A stretch of 64,000 bases of DNA from Streptomyces spinosus (GCF_020400655.1 NZ_JAINRC010000008.1:248001-312000), one strand, 5' to 3'. Numbered from the stretch's first letter, positions 1 through 8,721 are shown. The notes: generated from the letters alone by a model not told the origin. Numbers and translations: made by a program.

Positions 1-827
1 AGGACATCTTCCGCGGCCACTCCCGCTCCGCCGTCGTCCCGCGCGTCTTCGGCGGGCAGGTGGCGGCGCAGGCGCTGGTCGCCGCCGGACGGACGGTCCC
101 CGCGGACCGGCCCGCACACTCCCTGCACGCGTACTTCCTGCGTCCGGGCGACCCGGGCGCGCCCATCGTCTACACCGTGGACCGCATCCGTGACGGCCGG
201 TCCTTCACCACGCGCCGGGTGGTCGCCGTCCAGCACGGCAAGCCGATCTTCCATCTGTCGGCGTCCTTCCAGGCGTACGAGGAGGGGCTGGAGCACCAGG
301 CGCCCATGCCCGCCGCGCCCGACCCGGTGACCCTGCCGACCTCCCAGGACCGGCTGCGCGGCTACGGCCACCTCGCCCCCGACGTCGTCGAGCGGTTCCT
401 CGAGGCGCGCGAGGCGATCGACCTCAGGTACGTGGACGAGCCGCCGTACGGGCGGTACGGCGAGCCGCGCGAGCCGCACTCGCAGGTGTGGTTCCGCACC
501 AACGGCAAACTCGGCGGCGCCGTCGACGAACCGCTGCTGCACGTCGTCCTCGCCACCTACGTCTCCGACATGACCCTGCTCGACTCGGTGCTGCTCGCGC
601 ACGGGCGCGGCGGCTGGGCCGTCGGGGACGTCGTCGGCGCCTCCCTGGACCACGCGATGTGGTTCCACCGCCCCTTCCGGGCCGACGAATGGCTGCTGTA
701 CGACCAGGAGTCGCCGTCCGCGCACGGCGGCCGGGGCCTCGGGCAGGCCCGTATCTACACCCAGGACGGGCGGCTCGCCATCTCGGTCATCCAGGAGGGT
801 GTCGTCCGGGTGCCGAGACGGCCATGA
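1..827 (+). CDS. tesB: Acyl-CoA thioesterase II (TesB family), 5' truncated
   Basis: The reading frame is open from base 3 and enters from outside the window, so only the last 274 codons are present. The family hydrolyses acyl-CoA to free fatty acid and CoA in the cytoplasm using a double hot-dog fold. The opening residues include FGGQVAAQAL, and HSLHAYFLRPGD follows, both hallmarks of the first hot dog. In the second half SLDHAMWFH, QESPSA and VIQEG fit the Asp/Ser-Thr/Gln catalytic set known from E. coli TesB. The GTG at 60 is internal, because the family motif begins before it. The family is about 290 residues, so roughly 15 are missing. Confidence 0.9.
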   Translation, partial: DIFRGHSRSAVVPRVFGGQVAAQALVAAGRTVPADRPAHSLHAYFLRPGDPGAPIVYTVDRIRDGRSFTTRRVVAVQHGKPIFHLSASFQAYEEGLEHQAPMPAAPDPVTLPTSQDRLRGYGHLAPDVVERFLEAREAIDLRYVDEPPYGRYGEPREPHSQVWFRTNGKLGGAVDEPLLHVVLATYVSDMTLLDSVLLAHGRGGWAVGDVVGASLDHAMWFHRPFRADEWLLYDQESPSAHGGRGLGQARIYTQDGRLAISVIQEGVVRVPRRP

Positions 828-1068
828 CAGGAGTGCTCCTCGAGATGACGCGTGACCCATGTGGGACTAGGCTCTTTGAGTGAAGCCGCAGTGAACGGCA
901 TGCCCGGCAGACCCGCGTGTGAGGTGCCCGGCTCCGTTTCGGTTCCGACCCGCTGCGGTGACATCTGAAGACCGCGCCGCATTCTTCCCCTTTCGCAGCG
1001 GCGACGGCCATCCACCTCGCGCCTCCCCCATGGAGCCGTGAGAGACGATGGAGATGGAAGGTATTCCC

Positions 1069-1506
1069 ATGCGATCACAGCGCGCGAGGCGTCTTGTCGC
1101 GATTTCCGCCAGCGGCCTGCTGCTGGCCGGCGGGGCCGCGATCGGCACCGCCGGAACCGCCTCTGCCTCGACCCACACCGACCGCGGTTCCTACAGCTGG
1201 AACTGGGGCGATGATGACGACAACGGCTACGGCGGCGACCACGGCGGCGGCTATGGCGGTGACCATGGCGGCGGCTATGGCGGTGACCATGGCGGCGGCT
1301 ACGGCGGTGACCACGGCGGCGGCTACGGCGGCGGTCATGGCGGCGGCTACGGTGGCGGCGGCCACGGCGGCGGCTACGGTGGCGGCGGTCACGGCGGCGG
1401 CGGTGGCGGTCACGGCGGCGGTGGCGGTGGCCACGGCGGCGGCGGTGGCGGTCACGGCGGCGGTGGCGGCGGCCACGGCGGCGGTGGAGGTGGCGGAGGC
1501 CACTGA
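1069..1506 (+). CDS. Secreted Gly/His/Tyr-rich repeat protein
   Basis: This 145-residue protein has a signal peptide (RSQRARR, a hydrophobic stretch, then ASA near residue 31). The mature part starts with an acidic Trp/Asp patch and is then almost entirely repeats. GGDHGGGY-type units come first, with the tyrosines and aspartates fading out into pure G6H units towards the C-terminus. About a dozen regularly spaced histidines suggest a metal-binding or surface-coating role, which is inference only. I chose the ATG at 1069 over the in-frame ATG at 1048 because GGAAGG lies 7 nt upstream. Codons repeat nearly exactly, so unit number may vary between strains. I recognise no catalytic family. Confidence 0.75.
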   Translation: MRSQRARRLVAISASGLLLAGGAAIGTAGTASASTHTDRGSYSWNWGDDDDNGYGGDHGGGYGGDHGGGYGGDHGGGYGGDHGGGYGGGHGGGYGGGGHGGGYGGGGHGGGGGGHGGGGGGHGGGGGGHGGGGGGHGGGGGGGGH

Positions 1507-1526
1507 GCCGACCACGAAATGACGAC

Positions 1527-1552
1527 GTGCGGCCCCGTTCGCGGGGCCGCAC
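1527..1552 (+). terminator. Factor-independent-type hairpin after the Gly/His-rich gene
   Basis: An 11-bp perfect stem (GTGCGGCCCCG paired with its complement) closes on a TTCG tetraloop 20 bases after the stop at 1506. It has no long T tract, as is usual in Streptomyces. Confidence 0.8.
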
Positions 1553-1604
1553 CTCGTGCTGTCCCGTGCTGCGCGGGAGCGTCGGAGCCCCGCGTGACCG
1601 CGTG

Positions 1605-2393
1605 TCAGACCAGGCCGGCCGCGGCGAGCAGGTACGCGGTCATCGGGTCGTAGTGGCGCGGGCTCACCACATGGTCGTCCAGCGGGACGACCACCTGCAC
1701 GGTGCCCTCGGACTCGGCGAGGAACAGCGCCGGGTCGTTGCAGTCGGCGTACCCCACGGAGTCGACCCCGTGCTGTCCCGCGTACCCGGCCCAGCCGTGG
1801 TCGGCGACCACGAGGTGCGGCAGCGGGCGTCCCTCCCGCTCAAGTCCCGTCAGAACGGCCCGCATCGGCTCGCCGGAGTGCGTGTGCCACAGCGTCGCCC
1901 CGTGCTCCAGCACGGCCACGTCCGCGAACTGCATCACGTACCCCTCGTCCGTCTGGAGCCCGTCCGGGATCACGACGATCTCGCAGCCGGCGGCACGCAG
2001 CGCGGCGGCCGTGGCCCGGTGGACGTCCAGCAGACCGCCCGGGTGCCCGGTCGCGAACAGCACCCGCTGCCGGTCCTCGGCCGCCTTGCGCAGCCGCGCC
2101 GCCATGCGGTCGAGGGCGTCCACCGTCAGCTCGGGGTCGATGGTGTCCTGCCCGTACCGGTACTCCGGGTCGTCGTTGACGCCCACCCGCTCGGCCATGA
2201 CCGCGAGCACGTCCTGCTCGTCCGTCCAGCGGTCGCCCAGTTCCAGGCCGAGCCAGTAGTTGCGGACACCGTTGGCGAGCTGGCGGTAGTGGGAGAGGTT
2301 GTTCTCGCGGGGCGTGGCGACGTCCCCCGCGATACGCGTGCGCACCAGGTGGTCGACGAGCTGGGCGCGGCTGGGTGTCCCGGATATCGGCAT
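1605..2393 (-). CDS. Conserved actinobacterial phosphatase-like protein
   Basis: About 262 residues and cytoplasmic, with no signal peptide. Recognisable segments are VATPRENNLSHYRQLANG near the N-terminus, ATGHPGGLLDVHRATAAAL in the middle and VVADHGWAGYAGQHGVDSVG in the C-terminal half. From memory, Streptomyces proteins like this are annotated simply as 'phosphatase' (a Pfam phosphatase family). The conserved His/Asp/Gly clusters agree with a hydrolase, but I cannot name a substrate. The start is unclear: the ATG at 2393 has GGAGG only 1 nt away, and the ATG at 2402 could give a leaderless message. It is a single gene, tail to tail with the Gly/His-rich gene. Confidence 0.6.
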   Translation of the reverse strand: MPISGTPSRAQLVDHLVRTRIAGDVATPRENNLSHYRQLANGVRNYWLGLELGDRWTDEQDVLAVMAERVGVNDDPEYRYGQDTIDPELTVDALDRMAARLRKAAEDRQRVLFATGHPGGLLDVHRATAAALRAAGCEIVVIPDGLQTDEGYVMQFADVAVLEHGATLWHTHSGEPMRAVLTGLEREGRPLPHLVVADHGWAGYAGQHGVDSVGYADCNDPALFLAESEGTVQVVVPLDDHVVSPRHYDPMTAYLLAAAGLV

Positions 2394-2471
2394 GCCTCCC
2401 ATTGTGGGGCAGTGCCCGGCGCGGGTCCTCGGCATACCGCCCGCTGGGACGGGGGTCACGCACGGTCGCCG

Positions 2472-4040
2472 TCAGTCACGCCGCAGCGCGAACCACAGCT
2501 CCATGCGCACGTCCGGATCGTCCAGGTCGGCGGCCAACAGGGCGGCGCAGCGGGCGATCCGCTGCCGCACGGTGTTGCGGTGCACGCCGAGCGCCACCGC
2601 CGTACGGTCCCAACTGCCGTGCAGGGACAGCCAGGTGCGCAGGGTGTCGGCGAGCGCGGCCTGCCCCGCGAGGGGACCGAGCAGCGCACGGGCGTGGGTC
2701 TCCGCGTCCGCCCGCGGCACCAGGTCCGCCAGCGCGGGCCGGGCCGCGTGCCGGACCAGCGGGGTGCGGGTGGCGCGGGCCCGGGCGAGGGCGCGGGCGG
2801 CCTGGGTGTCGGCGGCCGGCCACTCCCGCGGCCCGGCCGCGGCACTCACCCCGAGCGTCCAGCCGGGCTGCGGCCCCGGTTCGCGCCCCGCCGGCACCAG
2901 CACCCGTACGACGTCGCGGGCGAGGTCGACCAGCGGTGAACCCAGGGCGGCGCCCAGCGCGGAGGCGGCGACCGCGTCCGGGGCCTGGGCCTCCGGCCGC
3001 GCGTGCACCACGAGCCACTGCCCGGTGCCGAGCAGGGGCGCCACCTCCTCGGGCGGGGCACCGAGCAGCAGCCGGACGAGCGCGGAGGACCGGGCCGCCC
3101 CGGCACCGCTGTGGTGCTCCCCGGTCAGCAGGGCCAGCAGGACGGCGGCGACGGAGGCGATGGTGTGATCACCCGGGTCGCGCCGGGGTGCGGCCACCCC
3201 GAGCACGAACCCCTCCCCGGCGCCGAGGGCGTAGACGGCGAGATGGGTGGTGCCGTGGGTGTCCGTGGCGGAGGCGGGGTGCGGGCGGGGGCCCGGCGCG
3301 CCGGGTGCGCTCGGGGCGCTCGGCTTGCCCGGTGCGGAAGGGACCGGGTGCGCACGGCCGCGGGGCGCGGCCGGCGGGGGAGCGGCCGGGTGCCTGACCA
3401 CGCCCGCCAGCTCCGCCAGCGCCGTCCGCGCGCCCCGCGGTGTCTCCCGGCCCGCGCCCGCGATCTCCGAGCCGTCGGGCCCGTAGAGCACCGCCCGGCC
3501 GCCCAGGCGCTGGGCCAGCTGGCGCAGCACCGAGGGGACCGGGTCCGGCCGGGAGGCGGCGGCCGCGAGACTCTGCTGTGCCTCGCTCACCCGGCGCAGC
3601 TCGGCCAGCCGGGCCTGCGCCATCAGCTGCCAGACCGCCCGGGCCACCCCGGAGAACGTGGTCTGCGGCGGGACCTCCAGCAGCGGCAGCCCGTACCGGT
3701 CGCAGGCGGCGACCAGGGCGCGCGGGACCGTGTCGTGCACGGGGGCCACCCCGAAGCCGAGGGCCGCGCCGCCCGCCGCCACGATGCGGGAGACGTAGTC
3801 GTCGAAGTAGGTGCCCGAACCCGCCGCCTCGGGGATGTGCACCCCGGCCGTGAGCAGCAGCTCGCCGCCCAGCAGATAGGGGTACGGGTCGGCCATCTCC
3901 GAGGTGTGCGCCCAGTGGATCACGATCCCCGGGTCCGCGGGTCCGGCGATCTGCCGCAGCGCGAGGTCGTCCCGGGCCAGCAGCGCCTGGAGCGTGACCG
4001 GTGGGGTGGGCGGAACCGCTGGGGCGATCGTCTCCGGCAT
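2472..4040 (-). CDS. PucR-family transcriptional regulator
   Basis: 522 residues. The N-terminus (LQALLARDDLALRQIAG, SEMADPYPYLLGGELLLTAG) matches the PucR N-terminal domain. The C-terminus carries the PucR helix-turn-helix (LSLHGSWDRTAVALGVHRN then TVRQRIARC). A Pro/Ala/Gly-rich linker with no secondary structure splits the middle. The start at 4040 has GAGGG 8 nt upstream; the frame stays open much further but only as antisense of the symporter. It is divergent from the symporter-ureohydrolase-ThDP operon, so it is probably that operon's activator. PucR proteins usually sense nitrogen-rich metabolites; the ligand here is unknown. Confidence 0.88.
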   Translation of the reverse strand: MPETIAPAVPPTPPVTLQALLARDDLALRQIAGPADPGIVIHWAHTSEMADPYPYLLGGELLLTAGVHIPEAAGSGTYFDDYVSRIVAAGGAALGFGVAPVHDTVPRALVAACDRYGLPLLEVPPQTTFSGVARAVWQLMAQARLAELRRVSEAQQSLAAAASRPDPVPSVLRQLAQRLGGRAVLYGPDGSEIAGAGRETPRGARTALAELAGVVRHPAAPPPAAPRGRAHPVPSAPGKPSAPSAPGAPGPRPHPASATDTHGTTHLAVYALGAGEGFVLGVAAPRRDPGDHTIASVAAVLLALLTGEHHSGAGAARSSALVRLLLGAPPEEVAPLLGTGQWLVVHARPEAQAPDAVAASALGAALGSPLVDLARDVVRVLVPAGREPGPQPGWTLGVSAAAGPREWPAADTQAARALARARATRTPLVRHAARPALADLVPRADAETHARALLGPLAGQAALADTLRTWLSLHGSWDRTAVALGVHRNTVRQRIARCAALLAADLDDPDVRMELWFALRRD

Positions 4041-4229
4041 GGTGTGCGTTCCCTCCATCCCGCCCCGTTCATATGGATGAAACGTACACTTCGCAGTCGC
4101 TTTCCGGCCACCTAGCCTCAAGGGGCACGGCAGCCGCGGGTACGGGCGGATGTCCCCGCGAGCCGCTGCCGGCACGTCTCCGAAGAACCTGCACGACACG
4201 CCACCGGACAGTGCGCGAAGGAGGGCCCC
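4041..4229. promoter_or_regulatory. Divergent promoter region between pucR-like gene and symporter operon
   Basis: This 189-bp gap must hold both promoters. At 4068-4081 there is a short imperfect palindrome, TTCAT-ATGG-ATGAA, in an AT-richer patch. It is a candidate PucR operator but weak. The symporter start at 4230 has AAGGAGGG about 7 nt upstream. Confidence 0.45.
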
Positions 4230-5690
4230 ATGGCCGTCGACTACACAGTGATCGTCGTCTATCTCGCCGGCATGCTCGCCATGGGCTGGTGGGGCATGCG
4301 CCGCGCCAAGTCCAAGAGCGAGTTCCTGGTGGCCGGCCGCCGCCTCGGGCCCGCCATGTACTCCGGCACCATGGCGGCGATCGTCCTCGGCGGCGCCTCC
4401 ACCATCGGCGGCGTGGGCCTCGGCTACCAGTACGGCCTGTCCGGCGCCTGGATGGTCTTCACCATCGGTCTCGGCCTGCTCGCCCTCTCCGTCTTCTTCT
4501 CGGCCCGCATCGCCCGCCTGAAGGTGTACACGGTCTCCGAGATGCTGGACCTGCGCTACGGCGGCCGGGCCGGTGTGATCTCGGGCGTGGTCATGTGGGC
4601 GTACACCCTCATGCTCGCGGTGACCTCCACCATCGCCTACGCCACGATCTTCGACGTGCTCTTCGACATGAACCGCACGGTCGCCATCATCCTCGGCGGC
4701 TCCATCGTCGTCGCCTACTCGACCCTCGGCGGCATGTGGTCCATCACCCTGACCGACATGGTCCAGTTCGTCGTCAAGACCATCGGCGTGCTGCTCCTGC
4801 TCCTGCCGATCGCGGTCGTCAAGGCGGGCGGCTTCTCCGGGATGAAGGCCAAGCTGCCGACCGGCTACTTCGACCCGCTGGGCATCGGCGGCGAGACGAT
4901 CTTCACCTACGTCCTGATCTACACGTTCGGCATGCTGATCGGCCAGGACATCTGGCAGCGCGTGTTCACCGCCCGCAGCGACCGGACCGCCAGGTGGGGC
5001 GGCACGGTGGCCGGAACCTACTGCCTGGCCTACGCCCTGGCCGGCGCGGTGATCGGCACGGCCGCCAAGGTGCTGTACCCGAAGCTGGGCAGCCCCGACG
5101 ACGCCTTCGCCACCATCGTCAAGGACGAGCTCCCCGTCGGCGTGCGCGGACTGGTCCTGGCCGCGGCCCTCGCCGCCGTGATGTCGACGTCCTCCGGCGC
5201 CCTGATCGCCTGCGCCACGGTCGCCAACAACGACATCTGGTCCCGTCTGCGCGGGGTCGTGCGACGGGACGGCGAGGACCACGACGAGGTCAGGGGCAAC
5301 CGCGCGTTCATCCTGGTCATGGGCCTGGCCGTGATCGGCACGGCGATCGCCCTGAACAACGTGGTCGAGGCGCTCACCGTGGCGTACAACCTCCTCGTCG
5401 GCGGCCTGCTCGTGCCCATCCTGGGCGGCCTGCTGTGGAAGCGCGGCACGGTCCAGGGCGCGCTGGCCTCCGTGATCGTCGGCGGCCTCGCGGTCATCGG
5501 CCTGATGGCCGGCTACGGCATCCTCGCCAACGAGCCCGTCTACTACGGCCTGCTGGCCTCCCTCGCCGCCTACGTCGCCGTCTCCCTGGCCACGAGGCCC
5601 ACCGACGAGACCGTCCTCGCCACCTGGCGCGAGCGCCTCGCCGGACGCTCCCCCGAACTCCCGTCCGAACCGGTCCCGGCTCACCAGTAG
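4230..5690 (+). CDS. Sodium:solute symporter (SSS family)
   Basis: 486 residues with about 13 hydrophobic helices. The N-terminus shows the SSS pattern: one helix, then AKSKSEFLVAGRRLGP, then STIGGVGLGYQYGLSG. The second core segment contains AYSTLGGMWSITLTDMVQF, a strong SSS signature. It should take up a small organic solute with Na+ at the cytoplasmic membrane. It is the first gene of an operon with a ureohydrolase (56-nt gap) and a ThDP enzyme. Its substrate is therefore probably a guanidino compound or a related nitrogen source; this is inferred from context only. Confidence 0.88.
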   Translation: MAVDYTVIVVYLAGMLAMGWWGMRRAKSKSEFLVAGRRLGPAMYSGTMAAIVLGGASTIGGVGLGYQYGLSGAWMVFTIGLGLLALSVFFSARIARLKVYTVSEMLDLRYGGRAGVISGVVMWAYTLMLAVTSTIAYATIFDVLFDMNRTVAIILGGSIVVAYSTLGGMWSITLTDMVQFVVKTIGVLLLLLPIAVVKAGGFSGMKAKLPTGYFDPLGIGGETIFTYVLIYTFGMLIGQDIWQRVFTARSDRTARWGGTVAGTYCLAYALAGAVIGTAAKVLYPKLGSPDDAFATIVKDELPVGVRGLVLAAALAAVMSTSSGALIACATVANNDIWSRLRGVVRRDGEDHDEVRGNRAFILVMGLAVIGTAIALNNVVEALTVAYNLLVGGLLVPILGGLLWKRGTVQGALASVIVGGLAVIGLMAGYGILANEPVYYGLLASLAAYVAVSLATRPTDETVLATWRERLAGRSPELPSEPVPAHQ

Positions 5691-5746
5691 AGTCGTAGAG
5701 AAAGCAGTACATGCGCGAAGAAGCGCAAGAAAGAAGGCATTTCACC

Positions 5747-6727
5747 ATGAGCAGCAACGAGACGCCCCGCGGCCCCGTCGACTCCTCCCGCGTCCCGCGG
5801 TACGCCGGTCCCGCGACCTTCGCCCGGCTGCCCCGCCTGGACGAGGTCGGCACCGCCGACGTCGCCGTCGTGGGCGTGCCGTTCGACTCCGGCGTCTCGT
5901 ACCGGCCGGGCGCCCGCTTCGGCGGCAACGCCATCCGTGAGGCGTCCCGGCTGCTGCGCCCGTACAATCCGGCGCAGGACGCGTCCCCGTTCGCCCTCGC
6001 CCAGGTCGCGGACGGCGGCGACATCGCCGTGAACCCGTTCAACATCAACGAGGCCGTCGAGACCATCGAGGCCGCCGCCGACGACCTGCTCGGCACCGGC
6101 GCCCGCCTGATGACCCTCGGCGGCGACCACACCATCGCGCTGCCGCTGCTGCGCTCGGTGGCGAAGAAGCACGGCCCGGTCGCCCTGCTCCACTTCGACG
6201 CGCACCTGGACACCTGGGACACCTACTTCGGCGCCGAGTACACCCACGGCACCCCGTTCCGCCGCGCGGTCGAGGAGGGCATCCTCGACACCTCCGCCCT
6301 GTCCCACGTCGGTACCCGCGGCCCGCTGTACGGCAAGCAGGACCTGACGGACGACGAGAAGATGGGCTTCGGCATCGTCACCTCCGCCGACGTCTACCGC
6401 CGGGGCGCCGACGAGGTGGCCGACCAGCTGCGCCAGCGCATCGGCGACCGCCCGCTGTACATCTCCATCGACATCGACTGCCTCGACCCGGCGCACGCGC
6501 CCGGCACCGGCACCCCGGAGGCGGGCGGCATGACCTCCCGCGAGCTGCTGGAGATCCTGCGCGGCCTGGCGGGCTGCAACCTGGTGTCGGCGGACGTCGT
6601 CGAGGTCGCCCCGGCCTACGACCACGCCGAGATCACCTCGGTCGCCGCCTCCCACACGGCGTACGAACTGACCACGATCATGAGCCGCCGGATCGCGGCG
6701 GCCCGGAAGGACACGGAAGCGAAGTGA
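5747..6727 (+). CDS. Agmatinase/guanidinobutyrase-family ureohydrolase
   Basis: 326 residues. It shows the di-manganese ureohydrolase motifs in order: GGDHTIALPLLR, HFDAHLDTWD and SIDIDCLDPAHAPGTGTPEAGG. These give the metal-binding His and Asp ligands and the catalytic His. The reaction is release of urea from a guanidino substrate (agmatine, 4-guanidinobutyrate, guanidinopropionate or proclavaminate precursors are known in the family). Residues alone do not settle which. Start 5747 is preferred (GAAGG 9 nt upstream) over an in-frame ATG at 5711. Its stop overlaps the next gene's GTG by 4 nt, so the two are probably translated together. The ThDP partner makes 4-guanidinobutyrate a good candidate. 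Confidence 0.85.
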   Translation: MSSNETPRGPVDSSRVPRYAGPATFARLPRLDEVGTADVAVVGVPFDSGVSYRPGARFGGNAIREASRLLRPYNPAQDASPFALAQVADGGDIAVNPFNINEAVETIEAAADDLLGTGARLMTLGGDHTIALPLLRSVAKKHGPVALLHFDAHLDTWDTYFGAEYTHGTPFRRAVEEGILDTSALSHVGTRGPLYGKQDLTDDEKMGFGIVTSADVYRRGADEVADQLRQRIGDRPLYISIDIDCLDPAHAPGTGTPEAGGMTSRELLEILRGLAGCNLVSADVVEVAPAYDHAEITSVAASHTAYELTTIMSRRIAAARKDTEAK

Positions 6728-8421
6728 CCCACGACCACGACCTGGTACTCCGCCCGACGCCGGCGCAGATCACCGCCGCCCTGAACCCTCCCCCGGGGCG
6801 CAATGGCGGAGACCTGGTCGTGGAGACGCTGGCCGGGCTGGGTGCGACGACCGTCTTCGGCCTGCCCGGCCAGCACGCCCTCGGCATGTTCGACGCGCTC
6901 CGCCGCTCCTCCCTGCGCTACGTGGGCCTGCGGGTGGAGAACAACGCGGGCTTCGCGGCGGACGCGTACGGCAGGATCACGGGCGAGGCGGCGCCGCTGC
7001 TGCTCTCGACCGGGCCGGGCGCGCTGACGTCCCTGGCCGCGCTCCAGGAGGCGGCGGCGGCCAGCGCGCCGGTGCTGGCGATCAGCAGCCAGATCCCGAC
7101 GGCGGGCCTGGGCGGCGGCCGGCACGGCTACCTCCACGAACTCCCGGACCAAGCGGCCTCGTTCCGGGGCGTGGTGAAGTCGGTCCACACGGTCCGCACC
7201 CCCTCCCAGATCCCCTCCGCGATCGCGGCGGCCTGGAAGTCGGCCCTGACCGCCCCGCACGGCCCGGTGTGGGTGGAGATCCCGCAGGACGTGCTGCTGG
7301 CCGAGACCTCGCTGCCCGTGGTGACGGCGATGGACGCGACCCCCGAGGACCTGGTCCCGCGCCCCGAACTGACGGCGGTGGCGGCCGGCCTGCTGTCCCG
7401 CGCCGCCCGCCCGGCGGTCATCGCGGGCGGCGGGGTCGTCCGCGCGGACGCGTCGGGCAAGCTGCTCCAGCTGGCCGAGAAGCTCCGGGCGCCGGTCGTG
7501 ACGACCTTCGGCGGCAAGGGCGCGTTCCCGTGGCACCACCCCCTGTCGTTGCAGTCCTGGCTGGAGGACCGGCACACGACGGACTTCCTCGAGGACGCGG
7601 ACGTCCTGCTGGTGGTCGGCTCCGGACTCGGTGAACTGTCGTCCAACTACCACACGTTCAAGCCCCGGGGCCGCGTGATCCAGATCGAGGCGGACCTCGG
7701 CAAACTGGAGTCCAACCACCCGGCCCTCGGCATCCACGCGGACGCCCGGCTCGCCCTGCAGGCGCTGCTGGAGACGGTGGAGGAGCGCGCGGACGACTCC
7801 GCGCCCGAGCGGGTGCGGGACCTCCTGGCCCGCGTGTCCGAGCGGATAGCCGCCCAGGAACTCACGCTGGAACAGGACGTGCTGGCGTCGGTCCGCCGCG
7901 CCCTGCCGACCGGCTCCCCGTCCTTCTGGGACATGACGATCCTGGCCTACTGGGCCTGGTCCGCGTTCGACGCGCAGGGCCCGAACACCATGCACTCGGC
8001 CCAGGGCGCGGGCGGCCTCGGCTACGGCTTCCCGGCGGCGCTGGGCGCGGCGGCGGCCGACCCGACACGCCCAGTGCTGGCGGTGTCCGGCGACGGCGGC
8101 GCCCTGTACTCCATCGCCGAACTGGCCACGGCCCGCCAGTACGACCTGAACGTCACCTGGCTGATCGTCGACGACGGCGGCTACGGCATCCTGCGCGAGT
8201 ACATGACGGACGCCTTCGGCCAGGCGACGGCGACGGAGCTGCACCGCCCGGACTACGTGGCCCTCGCGGAGTCCTTCGGCGTACCCGGCGTCCGCACCAC
8301 CCCGCAGACGCTGGAACAGGACCTGACGAAGGCACTCGGCACCCCGGGCCCGTCGGTGGTCGTGCTCCCGGCCGTGCTGCGGATGTTCGCGCCGACGCAC
8401 CTGGGCCGGCCGGCCGGCTAG
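6724..8421 (+). CDS. ThDP-dependent decarboxylase/synthase, acetolactate-synthase-like; possible 2-ketoarginine decarboxylase
   Basis: 565 residues with the three ThDP-enzyme domains. The N-terminal PYR domain has the cofactor-activating glutamate (E72 in VENNAGFAADAYGR). The middle domain starts near RPAVIAGGG. The C-terminal PP domain has the metal-binding motif GDGGALYSIAELATARQYDL, followed by VDDGGYG. Most relatives have NN where this has DD, an unusual but metal-compatible change. The GTG start overlaps the ureohydrolase stop (GTGA). In Pseudomonas, AruI (a ThDP 2-ketoarginine decarboxylase) and GbuA (a ureohydrolase) act in one arginine pathway; the pair here fits that scheme. A CeaS/Pah-like anabolic role, as in clavulanate synthesis, is the alternative. 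Confidence 0.8.
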   Translation: MTHDHDLVLRPTPAQITAALNPPPGRNGGDLVVETLAGLGATTVFGLPGQHALGMFDALRRSSLRYVGLRVENNAGFAADAYGRITGEAAPLLLSTGPGALTSLAALQEAAAASAPVLAISSQIPTAGLGGGRHGYLHELPDQAASFRGVVKSVHTVRTPSQIPSAIAAAWKSALTAPHGPVWVEIPQDVLLAETSLPVVTAMDATPEDLVPRPELTAVAAGLLSRAARPAVIAGGGVVRADASGKLLQLAEKLRAPVVTTFGGKGAFPWHHPLSLQSWLEDRHTTDFLEDADVLLVVGSGLGELSSNYHTFKPRGRVIQIEADLGKLESNHPALGIHADARLALQALLETVEERADDSAPERVRDLLARVSERIAAQELTLEQDVLASVRRALPTGSPSFWDMTILAYWAWSAFDAQGPNTMHSAQGAGGLGYGFPAALGAAAADPTRPVLAVSGDGGALYSIAELATARQYDLNVTWLIVDDGGYGILREYMTDAFGQATATELHRPDYVALAESFGVPGVRTTPQTLEQDLTKALGTPGPSVVVLPAVLRMFAPTHLGRPAG

Positions 8422-8589
8422 TCGGACAACTGCGCGCACATTCAAGTGGCTTGACGGTCGGAAGGTGCCGGCCCGGTCAGGGGGAGCCAGTATGCTCTGT
8501 GCCGCTGGTGCTTCGATCGCCGTCCAGTGCTCCGGTCCGCCAGGGCCGGATCCCGCAGCGCGGGACGCTACGGCGAGAGGAGCGCTGGC

Positions 8590-8721
8590 ATGGCAAGGAG
8601 AAGGCGTGGCACCGGAGAACGCGAGCCGGAACCGCTTCCCCGGTGGGTGCGGGGCACGGTCGCGATCCTGACGCCGCTGGCTCCCCTTGTCGCGGTGTGT
8701 GTGCAGGTGTTCGCCAAGTAG
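8590..8721 (+). CDS. Small single-span membrane protein
   Basis: 43 residues: an Arg-rich N-terminus (MARRRRGTGEREPEP), then PRWVRGTVAILTPLAP and a hydrophobic tail ending VCVQVFAK. AGGAG lies 7 nt before the ATG, and the charge pattern predicts a cytoplasmic N-terminus. Streptomyces genomes have many such uncharacterised peptides. No function can be given. It stands alone, with no clear partner on either side. Confidence 0.5.
   Translation: MARRRRGTGEREPEPLPRWVRGTVAILTPLAPLVAVCVQVFAK

Noticed and set aside
1229..1500. Tandem DNA repeats resembling a repeat array or CRISPR
   Set aside because: Units are 18-24 bp with no unique spacers, and they encode a continuous Gly/His-rich protein.
755..1552. 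An Arg/His-rich - strand frame opposite the Gly/His-rich gene
   Set aside because: It is the complement of the GGC/CAC repeats; the + strand frame has a ribosome binding site and signal peptide.
4041..4229. A guanidine riboswitch upstream of the symporter-ureohydrolase operon
   Set aside because: I looked for the guanidine-I, -II and -III conserved cores and saw none in this gap.
2472..5684. A continuous open frame of 1070 codons on the - strand
   Set aside because: Only the part up to 4040 is PucR. The rest is the antisense shadow of the symporter gene and has an Asp/Gly/His-heavy composition without domains.
5494..6655. - strand open frames opposite the ureohydrolase gene
   Set aside because: They are shadows; the + strand has all ureohydrolase motifs.
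8465..8671. A possible 68-residue + ORF upstream of the small membrane protein
   Set aside because: It overlaps the better-supported frame at 8590, has no Shine-Dalgarno, and shows poor codon bias.
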